A stretch of DNA of 64,000 nucleotides from NCBI GenBank assembly GCA_026394395.1, contig JAPKYK010000002.1, forward strand, positions 1-64,000, in the 5' to 3' direction. Below, piece by piece: positions 26,159 to 33,859 of the stretch. Within the stretch, counting starts at the first letter, position 1. Each line of letters begins with the position of its first letter. Source of the DNA: Methanomassiliicoccales archaeon (GTDB taxonomy: Archaea; Thermoplasmatota; Thermoplasmata; Methanomassiliicoccales; UBA472). A program made the position numbers and the translations under genes. A model generated the notes under the pieces. The model saw only the letters and a program-made list of their open reading frames with translations. It did not search any database and had not been told where the DNA came from.

Positions 26159-27467
26159 ACCTCTCAAGGCCACACTTTTCATATGCCGGGCGCACGGGGC
26201 GAACCCCAAGGCCCTCAGGACGCTCTTGAAGGACCCCCGCGTGGCCCATTCTGAGCTCATGCTGTCCTGCTGCTCCCCGGAAGGCCAGGTCCAGATCGCC
26301 CTGCATCTCAAAGCGGGGACCACCCAGGCGCTGGTTATCGCCGGTTGCTCCTCCGAGCATCAGGGCAAATATCAGGACCTGGCCAGATTCGCCGGTGTAC
26401 CCGTCACCCGCGTAGCGATGGTGCCGGCCTCGGCCTGCCGGAGCCCGGCCATGACCGACATGATGCTGTCCAAGGTGCTGGACCCCCGAGAGGCCTCGGT
26501 AGCCCCGGAAAGGACCAGCCAGGGGTTGTTGATCGTAGGCGAGGGCGCTTCGGCCGAAGAGGCCGTTCTGCAGGCCACGGCGGAAGGGATGAACTGTCAG
26601 AGGATGACCCCGTCAGAACTGCTGGCCGAGGGGAACCGCCTGCTCGGCGGCCCCGGCAACTTCGTTCTGGAACGCGGGGAGGAGCTCCACAGCTTCGGAG
26701 CGGTCCTGTTGGCCCTGGACCAGCAGGTGGAAGTGCAGAGAGAACGCCTGAACGAAGGCACCGGGACCGTCGTTCTGCTTCTAGGCGGCGAGGAATGCCA
26801 GGAAGCCTTCCGCGCCGAGATGGCGAGGGCAGAGGGCGCGAAGGTCTATGTGATCGCGCAGGAGACGCCGTTCCCTGGCACTGGCGAGCTGCTCTACGCC
26901 GAGCTTCAAGGCAACGGGGTCACCTTCCTCCGCGCAGCCCAGGCCGAGGTCCGGTCGGACGGGGTGCTAGTACGCGACGAGCATCTCGGAGAACACGTTC
27001 TACTGCCGGTGGGAAAGGTCACCGTCATCCGTTCCCAGAGGCCGTCGGAGGCCGGTCCGCTCCTGAAGATGTTCGGACTGCCAGAGCGACGTAAGGTCGA
27101 AGAGACGGAGCCTGGTCAGAGCGGCATGCCGGGGATATATCTGGCGGGATCAGCCTACACCGAGTTCGCCGGGCTTGACCCGGGACTGGCCGCCCGGTCC
27201 ACGGTCATATCATTAGCCTCTGAGCTGAGAATGGGACAGAGGCAGATACCTCTGGCTAGGGTTGACCCGGAAAAGTGCTCACTGTGCCTCACCTGCCTGA
27301 AAATATGCCCCTACCAGGCGCCCTATATCACCGATGAGAAGATGGCGATATCTCTGCAGAGGTGCCAGGGGTGCGGAATATGTCTGTCCATGTGCCCCAG
27401 CCGGGCCATCGATATGCCTCCAGCTGACCTGCGCCACGCCACCCGGACGGGAGGTGTCCCGAAATGA
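26151..27467 (+). CDS. second HdrA-related Fe-S protein, flavin fold degenerate
   Basis: 438 residues. The N-terminal 100 residues resemble the HdrA N-terminal domain (LSCCSPEGQ and VIAGCSSEHQGK). A central Rossmann-like segment reads IVGEGASAEEAV instead of the glycine-rich FAD motif, so flavin binding is doubtful. The C-terminus is a 2[4Fe-4S] ferredoxin with C376/379/382/386 and C405/408/411/415. Together with the previous gene this looks like HdrA divided between two polypeptides. It overlaps its neighbours on both sides (8 and 4 bases). Confidence 0.72.
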   Translation: MAEPLKATLFICRAHGANPKALRTLLKDPRVAHSELMLSCCSPEGQVQIALHLKAGTTQALVIAGCSSEHQGKYQDLARFAGVPVTRVAMVPASACRSPAMTDMMLSKVLDPREASVAPERTSQGLLIVGEGASAEEAVLQATAEGMNCQRMTPSELLAEGNRLLGGPGNFVLERGEELHSFGAVLLALDQQVEVQRERLNEGTGTVVLLLGGEECQEAFRAEMARAEGAKVYVIAQETPFPGTGELLYAELQGNGVTFLRAAQAEVRSDGVLVRDEHLGEHVLLPVGKVTVIRSQRPSEAGPLLKMFGLPERRKVEETEPGQSGMPGIYLAGSAYTEFAGLDPGLAARSTVISLASELRMGQRQIPLARVDPEKCSLCLTCLKICPYQAPYITDEKMAISLQRCQGCGICLSMCPSRAIDMPPADLRHATRTGGVPK

Positions 27468-27841
27468 TCGTCTGCTACTGCTGTTCCAGGTCAGGCCTGC
27501 CGGCCGCCCTCCAGGCCTTGGAGGCCGGAGGGATGGACGACGTGTTAATCAAGGAGGTCCCCTGCACCGCTTCGGTGGAAGGGGCCGAAGCGATCCGCGA
27601 GTTCAGGCAGGGGGCCCAGGGCGTGCTGTTCGTCGGTTGCCTGCTGGAGAACTGCGCCCACCATCATGGCAGCGAGGTGGCGGCCCGAAGGGCCATCTCC
27701 CTCGAGAGGACCGTGGCCGAGGCCGGGCTCGGAAAGGGCAGGGTGGCCATGGTGCACCTGGCCGAGCATCAGTCCGACCGGTTCAGGAAGGCGGTGGAGG
27801 ACATGAGGGCCATAACTAAGGATGCGGAGGGGAAAGCTTGA
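27464..27841 (+). CDS. mvhD: MvhD/FlpD-like electron transfer protein
   Basis: 125 residues. MvhD carries a [2Fe-2S] centre and links HdrA to its electron donor. The family pattern is clear: FVGCLLENCAHHHGSEVAARR in the middle, then ERTVAEAGLGKGRVAMVHLAEHQSDRF. The N-terminal CYCCSRSG holds further cysteines. No hydrogenase genes are nearby, so the partner is presumably MetVF, as in the Moorella MetFV-HdrABC-MvhD complex. Overlaps both neighbours by 4 bases. Confidence 0.82.
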   Translation: MIVCYCCSRSGLPAALQALEAGGMDDVLIKEVPCTASVEGAEAIREFRQGAQGVLFVGCLLENCAHHHGSEVAARRAISLERTVAEAGLGKGRVAMVHLAEHQSDRFRKAVEDMRAITKDAEGKA

Positions 27842-28530
27842 TAATCGCCGAAAGGAAGCCGCTGACCGAGGTCATAGGGATGCTGGATGGAACGAAGGAG
27901 ATCACCGTCCTCGGGTGCCGCTCCTGCACCGCTATCTGTCTCGCTGGAGGGGAGAAGGAGGTCAACGAGCTGACCGAGGCGCTCTCTTTGCACTCGGAAC
28001 TGAAGAGAAAAGGCTGGACGGTACGCTCCGTCACCGTGGAACGGGCCTGCGAGAAGGAGTTCCTCTCTCCCCTGGAAAAGCGGGAGGGCACCGTGGTCAG
28101 CCTGGCCTGCGGCGTCGGCGCCCAGGTGGCGCAGGCGATGTTCCCGTCCTTGCGTGTCGTGCCCGGGGTGGACACCTCCAACATGGGCGCCCCGGAGGGC
28201 CTGGGCGTCTTCATGGAGAAGTGCGCCGGCTGCGGCGACTGCATCCTGCACCTTACGGCGGGGATTTGTCCCATCGCCCGCTGTGCCAAGAGCTTGCTCA
28301 ACGGTCCCTGCGGCGGCAGCCAGAACGGCAAATGCGAGGTGTCCCCGGACACCCCCTGCGCCTGGGACCAGATCGTGCAGGCGCAAATGGCCCAGAGCAG
28401 GGCCGACCTACTGGACGTGATAATTCCTCCCAAGGACTGGCGCCCCAGCCGGCACGGCGGGCCAAGGCGAATCGTGAACCTGGAGGCCGCCCCCGGTGAG
28501 GTCCAGAAAGGATGGAGGGGTGAGGAATGA
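27838..28530 (+). CDS. metV: methylene-H4F reductase Fe-S/zinc subunit MetV
   Basis: 230 residues. The C-terminal Cys-rich domain is the MetV ('MTHFR C-terminal') family: EKCAGCGDCIL, GICPIARCAKSLLNGPCGG and NGKCEV then PCAWD. In acetogens MetV pairs with MetF and passes electrons to its flavin. Start is TTG 27838 with GGAGGGG just upstream, overlapping the mvhD stop. The presence of MetV places this with the acetogen-type enzyme rather than the one-subunit biosynthetic MetF. Confidence 0.9.
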   Translation: MIIAERKPLTEVIGMLDGTKEITVLGCRSCTAICLAGGEKEVNELTEALSLHSELKRKGWTVRSVTVERACEKEFLSPLEKREGTVVSLACGVGAQVAQAMFPSLRVVPGVDTSNMGAPEGLGVFMEKCAGCGDCILHLTAGICPIARCAKSLLNGPCGGSQNGKCEVSPDTPCAWDQIVQAQMAQSRADLLDVIIPPKDWRPSRHGGPRRIVNLEAAPGEVQKGWRGEE

Positions 28531-29429
28531 GCGTCAGCCTCCTACAGTCGACGCTCGACGGCGGCAAGTTCGTGGTCACCATGGAGATCGGCCCGCCCAA
28601 GTCCTGCGAGCCGGAACACCTGCGCAAGATGGCCCGAGAGCTCCGGGGCTGCGCCCACGCCTTCAACCTCACGGACAACCAGGCGGCCAACGTGCACATG
28701 TCCAGCTTGGCCTCCTCCTTGATATGTATGCAGGAAGGCCTGGAGCCGGTCATGCAGATGACCTGCCGGGACCGCAACCGCATCGCCATGCAGAGCGAGG
28801 TCATCGGGGCCAGCGCCCTGGGCATAAGGAACGTGCTGTGCCTGAGCGGCGACCACCAGGTCTTCGGGGGGCAGCTCCAGGCCAAGAACGTCTACGACGT
28901 CGACCCGCTGCAGCAGCTAATGATCTTCCGCCGCATGCGGGACGAGGGCAGGAACTGGTCCGGGGAAGCGCTCCCGCAGCCCCCGCAGCTGTTCCTCGGC
29001 GCGGCGGCCAACCCCTTCGCCGATCCCTTCGAGTTCCGCGTGACCCGCCTGGCCAAGAAGGTCAATGCCGGGGCGCAGTTCGTACAGACCCAGTGCGTCC
29101 TGGACCTGGAGAGGTTCAAGAGGTTCATGGAATTGGTCCGGGAGCGCGGGCTGCAGGAGAAGGTGCACATCATCGCCGGCGTCATCCCGCTGCGCTCGCA
29201 CAAGGCGGCGCTGTTCATGAAGGACAAGGTGGCCGGAATGAGCGTCCCCGATTTCGTCGTGGACCGCCTGCGCAACGCCGCGGACCCCAAGGAGGAAGGC
29301 ATCCGGCTCTGTCTGGAAACGATCGAGCAGCTGAGGTGCATGGACGGGGTGCACGGCGTGCACATCACCGCCATCGCCTGGGAGGAGATCGTGCCCCGCC
29401 TGGTCCGCGAGGCCGGTCTGATGCCGTAA
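28527..29429 (+). CDS. metF: 5,10-methylene-H4F reductase MetF
   Basis: 300 residues, a TIM-barrel flavoprotein that makes 5-methyl-H4F. The N-terminal TMEIGPPKSCEPE motif with the key glutamate (residue 20), the DRNRIAMQSEV block, NVLCLSGDHQVFGG and AQFVQTQCVLDLERF are all family hallmarks. It overlaps metV by 4 bases and closes the operon. No NADH-binding subunit is encoded here. Confidence 0.92.
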   Translation: MSVSLLQSTLDGGKFVVTMEIGPPKSCEPEHLRKMARELRGCAHAFNLTDNQAANVHMSSLASSLICMQEGLEPVMQMTCRDRNRIAMQSEVIGASALGIRNVLCLSGDHQVFGGQLQAKNVYDVDPLQQLMIFRRMRDEGRNWSGEALPQPPQLFLGAAANPFADPFEFRVTRLAKKVNAGAQFVQTQCVLDLERFKRFMELVRERGLQEKVHIIAGVIPLRSHKAALFMKDKVAGMSVPDFVVDRLRNAADPKEEGIRLCLETIEQLRCMDGVHGVHITAIAWEEIVPRLVREAGLMP

Positions 29430-29506
29430 TCACCCCTTCCCCCTTCTCGCGCCTTCGCAGTAAGCATTATTAACAGTCAGCGACCAATCATTACCGGGAG
29501 TTAACG

Positions 29507-29737
29507 ATGGTAGAGTTGAACGTCGATTGTTCAGGGAAGAATTGCCCGGTCCCCCTCATCGAAATGAGGAAGGCCATCAGGAAGGCGTCCAAGGGCGACG
29601 TGGTGGTGATCACCGGCGACCATCCCGCCTCCAAGAAGGAGATACCCATGGCCGTGGGATCTTTAGGCCAGGAGCTGGTGGACGTCAAGGAGACGGGGGA
29701 CAAGTGGACCATCCGCATCCGCAAGGTGAAGGATTGA
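29507..29737 (+). CDS. TusA-family sulfur carrier
   Basis: 76 residues with the TusA/SirA motif CPVP (Cys13) after strand 1. TusA proteins hold a persulfide and relay sulfur from a cysteine desulfurase. It heads a four-gene group with a DsrE-like protein, a cysteine desulfurase and an IscU-like scaffold, which supports a sulfur-relay role. ATG 29507 follows GGGAG. Confidence 0.87.
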   Translation: MVELNVDCSGKNCPVPLIEMRKAIRKASKGDVVVITGDHPASKKEIPMAVGSLGQELVDVKETGDKWTIRIRKVKD

Positions 29738-29741
29738 TGAT

Positions 29742-30161
29742 ATGACAGAGAAGGCCACCATAATCGTGCACAGCGGAGAACTGGACAAGATCTACAGCGC
29801 CCTCATAATCGGTACCGGTTCGCTCTCTATGGGCATAGAGGTGTCGCTCTACTTCACCTTCTGGGGGCTGCAGCGCCTGAAGAAGGGCGGATTGGACAAA
29901 GGGGCGCTATCCAAAATGAACATGCTCGGCCTGGGGCGGTGGATGGTCAAGAAGCGCATGAAGGCCGCTGGGGTCGAGGAACTATACAAACTTATGAGCG
30001 ACTTCCGCGAGCTCGGGGGGAAGATAATCGCCTGCGAGATGACCATGGAGGTCATGGGGATATCGCGCTCTGACCTGCGCGAGGACCTTATCGACGAGTA
30101 CGGAGCGATCGGGACGTACGTGAACGAGGCCAAAGGCTCGCAGATAACACTGTTCATCTGA
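29742..30161 (+). CDS. DsrE-like sulfur relay protein
   Basis: 139 residues of the DsrE/DsrF-like (peroxiredoxin-like, DsrE2) fold: N-terminal ATIIVHSGELDKIYSALIIGTGSLSMG, a central helical insertion and a C-terminal GKIIACEMTMEVMGIS strand with a candidate Cys. Proteins of this family accept persulfide from TusA. Located 4 bases after tusA and 9 before the desulfurase, so the operon context agrees. Confidence 0.82.
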   Translation: MTEKATIIVHSGELDKIYSALIIGTGSLSMGIEVSLYFTFWGLQRLKKGGLDKGALSKMNMLGLGRWMVKKRMKAAGVEELYKLMSDFRELGGKIIACEMTMEVMGISRSDLREDLIDEYGAIGTYVNEAKGSQITLFI

Positions 30162-30170
30162 GGTGCTAAG

Positions 30171-31334
30171 TTGCCGATATACATGGACAATGCCGCCGCC
30201 ACCCGCCTGGACGAGAGGGTGCTGGATGCCATGCGCCCCTATTTCCTGGACTCTTACGCCGTGGCCACCTCCGAGTTCGGCTACTCCATGGGCCTGGAGG
30301 CCAGGGAGACGTTGACGGAGGCCAGGCAGAAGCTGTCACAGACCCTCGGCGTCAAGGATCACGAGCTGATATTCACCTCTGGGGACACCGAGTCCAGCAA
30401 CATGGCGCTGAAAGGGGTCGCATTATCTTTGAGTAAAAAGAAGGGAAAGCACATCTTGGTCAACGCCATCGAGGACTTCCCAGTGCTCAATTCGGCGAAG
30501 GCCCTGGAGAGACGGGGGTACAAGGTCACATTGCTGCCGGTGGACACGGACGGAGTGCTGGACCTGGAGGCCTTGAAGTCCTCCCTGACCAAGGAGACCA
30601 TACTTCTCTCGGTGCAACAGGCCAATCAGGAGATCGGCACACTGCAGGACCTCAAGGCCGTCGGCGAGATAGCGCACGATAAGGACGTGCTATTCCACAC
30701 CGACGCCACCCACGCCTACACCCGGGTGCCGACGGACTACGGGCGGTTACCTGTAGATATGGTGACCATCAGCGCCCACACCATTCACGGTCCCAAGGGG
30801 GTGGGCGGGCTGCTGGTGAAGGAGGGGACGCCCCTCTCCAAATGGATGGACGGCGGATTCCAGGAGAACAACCTGAGGGCCGGACTAGAGAACATACCCG
30901 GCATCGTAGGCTTCGCCAAGGCCGTGGAGCTGGTCACCGAGGAGGAGAACGAACGCCTGCGGCAGATCAGGGACACGCTGATCGACCGTCTACTGACCGA
31001 GGTGGAGGACACCACCCTCAACGGGCATCGCAGCCAACGCGTCCCACAGAACGCCAACATAACCTACCACTATGTGGAGGGCGAGTCGATAACCTTGCAC
31101 CTGGACATGAGGGGGATAATGGTGTCCACCGGCTCCGCCTGCTTCAGCCGCTCGCTGGAGGCCAGCCACGTCATCATGGGCATCGGTGGGGACCATGAGC
31201 GGGCCCACGGTTCCATACGCTATTCGCTGGGACGGTTCAACCGCCTGGAGGAGACCGGGGAGGTCGTGGAGGCCATGAAGGACATCGTGAAGAGGCTGAG
31301 GGAGATCAGCCCTTTAAAGAGAGGAGGTAAGTGA
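30171..31334 (+). CDS. cysteine desulfurase (NifS/IscS family)
   Basis: 387 residues. PLP enzyme that releases sulfur from cysteine as a persulfide. Visible are the N-terminal YMDNAAATRLDE, the PLP-lysine block SAHTIHGPKGVGGL (near residue 205) and the active-site loop STGSACFSRS (near 325). Start is TTG 30171 with AGGTG 5 bases upstream; no nearby ATG keeps the N-terminal motif. It is followed after one base by the scaffold gene. Confidence 0.93.
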   Translation: MPIYMDNAAATRLDERVLDAMRPYFLDSYAVATSEFGYSMGLEARETLTEARQKLSQTLGVKDHELIFTSGDTESSNMALKGVALSLSKKKGKHILVNAIEDFPVLNSAKALERRGYKVTLLPVDTDGVLDLEALKSSLTKETILLSVQQANQEIGTLQDLKAVGEIAHDKDVLFHTDATHAYTRVPTDYGRLPVDMVTISAHTIHGPKGVGGLLVKEGTPLSKWMDGGFQENNLRAGLENIPGIVGFAKAVELVTEEENERLRQIRDTLIDRLLTEVEDTTLNGHRSQRVPQNANITYHYVEGESITLHLDMRGIMVSTGSACFSRSLEASHVIMGIGGDHERAHGSIRYSLGRFNRLEETGEVVEAMKDIVKRLREISPLKRGGK

Positions 31335-31335
31335 C

Positions 31336-31971
31336 ATGCCATTGCCGTACAACGCCATCGTGATGGAGCATTTCAAGAACCCGCGCAACGTGGGAAAGAT
31401 GGAGAACCCGGACGGGAAGTCCACCGTGGGCAGTCCGGCCTGCGGAGACATGGTCTCTGTCTACATAGAGGTGGACGAGAAGACCAAGGTGATAACGAAC
31501 GTGAAGTTCGAATCGTACGGGTGCGCGTCCAACATCGCCACCGGTTCTATCATAACCGAGATGGCCAAGGGCAAGACCTTGGAGGAGGTCAAGAAGATCA
31601 CCTGGAAGGAGGCGTCGGACGCCCTCGGCGGATTACCGAAGATCAAGTCGCACTGCTCGGTGCTCGCGGTGGAAGGGCTGCGCGACGCCATCACAAACTA
31701 CGAAGAGAAGCACGGCCTGGTCGTAGAGAAGGTGCCTACAACCTTGGAGGTCATACGGCGCCGGCTGAAGAACGTGCTGAACCCGTTGACCGGGCTGGAC
31801 ATCGTACGGACGAACCTGGTGACGGAGATGGGGATCAAGGACGGCGTGGTCACCATACGTGTCGACCTGCCGGAGGACCACCAGTTCGCCAACAACATCA
31901 AGGACGAGATAAAGGAGAAGATAGAGAACATCTGGGACGTGACCCGGGTGGACCTCTTCTTTAAAAAGTGA
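31336..31971 (+). CDS. IscU-type Fe-S scaffold fused to a MIP18/DUF59-like domain
   Basis: 211 residues. Residues 1-128 are IscU/NifU N-terminal type, with the three cluster cysteines C36 (ACGD), C63 (YGCAS) and C107 (SHCSV). Residues 135-211 do not match the CxxC NifU C-terminal domain; the VLNPLTGLDIVRTNLV start and DLPEDHQFANNIKDEI look like the DUF59/MIP18 Fe-S carrier family. That would be a scaffold-carrier fusion. GAGGAGG lies before ATG 31336. The stop abuts the convergent exchanger gene. Confidence 0.85.
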   Translation: MPLPYNAIVMEHFKNPRNVGKMENPDGKSTVGSPACGDMVSVYIEVDEKTKVITNVKFESYGCASNIATGSIITEMAKGKTLEEVKKITWKEASDALGGLPKIKSHCSVLAVEGLRDAITNYEEKHGLVVEKVPTTLEVIRRRLKNVLNPLTGLDIVRTNLVTEMGIKDGVVTIRVDLPEDHQFANNIKDEIKEKIENIWDVTRVDLFFKK

Positions 31972-33072
31972 TCAGCCGCCCAGGAATATGACCAGGGTCA
32001 GGAAGGCCAGGTAAAGCATACCGCCGATGAACAGCCCGGACATCTTGATCTCCCGGTGCGAGGATTCCTTATACAGGATCACCGCGGATATCAGGGCTAT
32101 CATCATGCTTATGCCCTGCAGCATCTGGGCGGACTGCGACCAGTCGATGGTCCACTCGGTGAAGATGACGCCGATGGTCACCGGGATACAGCTCTGGAAG
32201 ACCATGGCCCCGGTGATGTTCCCGATGGCGAAGGTGTCCTTTCCCTCCCTGATCCACAGGAAGGAGTTGAACTTCTCCGGCAGCTCCGTGGCCACGGGCA
32301 CGATGAGGATCGATAGAATGAGCGGGCTGAGGCCGATGGCCCCCGCCAGCGACTCGATCTCTCCCACGAACATGTTGGCGCCGACGATGATGGCGATCAG
32401 GGCCAAGGCGATCTGGAAAAATATCATGGGCGTGGATGGTTCACCGGTGCGGATGACGCTGTCCAGACCGCGCCCCACCGGGTCCTCCAGACAGGGTATC
32501 TCATTGCCCTCGCGATCGAAGCATTTCTTGGCGATGCGGTCGCAGTACAGACCGTCGACCTCATCATCGGCGCAGGTGTCGCCCATCTTCATGGCGTTGT
32601 AGACATAGAACACGTAAAGGCCGATCAGTCCGAACCCCAGGACCACCTTGGCCAGGTGCAGCTCGGCCGGCACCAGGGCCGCCAACACGGCCAGGGCGTA
32701 AGCCCCGATGAAGAACTTGAGGTCCCTGCGGATGAGCCTCCCGTCCACGCGCAGAATACCAACCCCCCGCCTCTTGCGGAAGACCAGGACGGCCATTCCG
32801 CACACGAACAGGGCCAAGGTGGCCAGCATGAACGGGGCTCCCAATATGGCGCCCACGCCGATCGCCCCGCCCGCTCCGCTGTCGTTCAGGAAGAAGATGG
32901 CTATGATGGGTATGACCGTCTCCGGAAGGGCGGTACCTACGGCGGCCAGCACCGAGCCGACCGCCCCCTCGGAGAGCTCGAAGCGCTTACCGGCCCACTC
33001 CACACCGTTGGTGAAGAACTCGCACCCGATGAGGATGATGGCGAAGCTGAGAACGAAGGCTATGATGTCCAT
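31972..33072 (-). CDS. sodium/calcium exchanger family membrane protein
   Basis: 366 residues, about ten helices in two halves. The two ion-binding alpha repeats are visible: SVLAAVGTALPETVIP near residue 45 and IVPVATELPEKFNSF near residue 265. The central cytoplasmic loop (about 165-215) is unusual in being Cys- and Asp-rich (GDTCADDEVDGLYCD, KKCFD, IPCLED), suggesting metal sensing (inference). A TATA-like TTTATTAG lies about 33 bases before the ATG at 33072. Confidence 0.88.
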   Translation of the reverse strand: MDIIAFVLSFAIILIGCEFFTNGVEWAGKRFELSEGAVGSVLAAVGTALPETVIPIIAIFFLNDSGAGGAIGVGAILGAPFMLATLALFVCGMAVLVFRKRRGVGILRVDGRLIRRDLKFFIGAYALAVLAALVPAELHLAKVVLGFGLIGLYVFYVYNAMKMGDTCADDEVDGLYCDRIAKKCFDREGNEIPCLEDPVGRGLDSVIRTGEPSTPMIFFQIALALIAIIVGANMFVGEIESLAGAIGLSPLILSILIVPVATELPEKFNSFLWIREGKDTFAIGNITGAMVFQSCIPVTIGVIFTEWTIDWSQSAQMLQGISMMIALISAVILYKESSHREIKMSGLFIGGMLYLAFLTLVIFLGG

Positions 33073-33149
33073 GGGGGATTGAACACGGATTCCGCTCCGT
33101 CTAATAAAGCTAATCTTGGAACGAGGTCGGCCTCAACGACGATCCAACC

Positions 33150-33236
33150 GTTCCGATGTGCGAAAACCATCCCGACCATTTCCGATGATGGTCGAAGGAT
33201 ATTCGCATCAGTGGTCGACCTGTATAGGTCTATCTC
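33150..33236. repeat. cluster of short inverted repeats between two minus-strand genes
   Basis: Within the 164-base gap there are nested arms: GATGTGCGAA (about 33155) pairs, with one bulge, with TTCGCATC (about 33202), enclosing ACCATC pairing with GATGGT. A second perfect hairpin, GACCT-ATAC-AGGTC on the minus strand, lies just after the stop of the downstream-reading gene at 33237. Could be a terminator plus a structured RNA; no known riboswitch recognised. Confidence 0.3.
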
Positions 33237-33779
33237 TCAGCTCCCTCCAGCCGCCGAGGCTCCTGCGGCGGCGGCCGCGTCCTCCGAGGCCATGACCGCC
33301 AGGTACCAGCATAGGGTTATCAGGAGCGCCAGGTCCCGGTTGTTGAGGCCGGCAGGGAATATGAGCACGTCCCCCGCATGCTTGAAGGCCGCCCATTCCT
33401 TCCTCAGCTTGAACATCGATTCGCCGCGCTGGTCCGTGACCTCATAATCGAAACGGGTCATCCCGGAACGGGCGAAATGGTACCTTTGCCCGTTGGTGAA
33501 GAGCAGGTCCCCGTTCCCCGACCAGTCCAGGGTGAGCTTGGCCAGTTCGACCTCGAACTCCTGCCGGCGCACAGTGATGTTCGGATGGAGGAAGCCACCC
33601 CGCTTGAAGGTGTACCTGCCCTCCCGAGACGACGACAGTCCCATGGACCGGAAGGCCTGCGGCCATTCGAGGGTGGCGTAGGCCTTCTCTCCGGATATCA
33701 GTCGGTGCCACCTCTGGGTCCATTTGGGCTGCTCCCAACGCAATACCGGAACGTCGATGCTGCCGAACTCGCCGGTCAT
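33237..33779 (-). CDS. hypothetical protein with C-terminal membrane helix
   Basis: 180 residues. The first 130 residues are beta-rich with many Trp, Arg and Phe, and vaguely recall the LURP-one/tubby-like lipid-binding fold (weak). A hydrophobic segment at about residues 145-163 (LALLITLCWYLAVMA) is a likely membrane anchor, followed by an Ala/Gly-rich tail. No firm family. Divergent from the corrinoid methyltransferase gene. Confidence 0.6.
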   Translation of the reverse strand: MTGEFGSIDVPVLRWEQPKWTQRWHRLISGEKAYATLEWPQAFRSMGLSSSREGRYTFKRGGFLHPNITVRRQEFEVELAKLTLDWSGNGDLLFTNGQRYHFARSGMTRFDYEVTDQRGESMFKLRKEWAAFKHAGDVLIFPAGLNNRDLALLITLCWYLAVMASEDAAAAAGASAAGGS

Positions 33780-33859
33780 GACGATACCATTGACTAGTTA
33801 GGTAATTATTTTGTCCGCACCGCAGGTTGCAAATACCTCCTGCTTCCCTGCCATGAATC

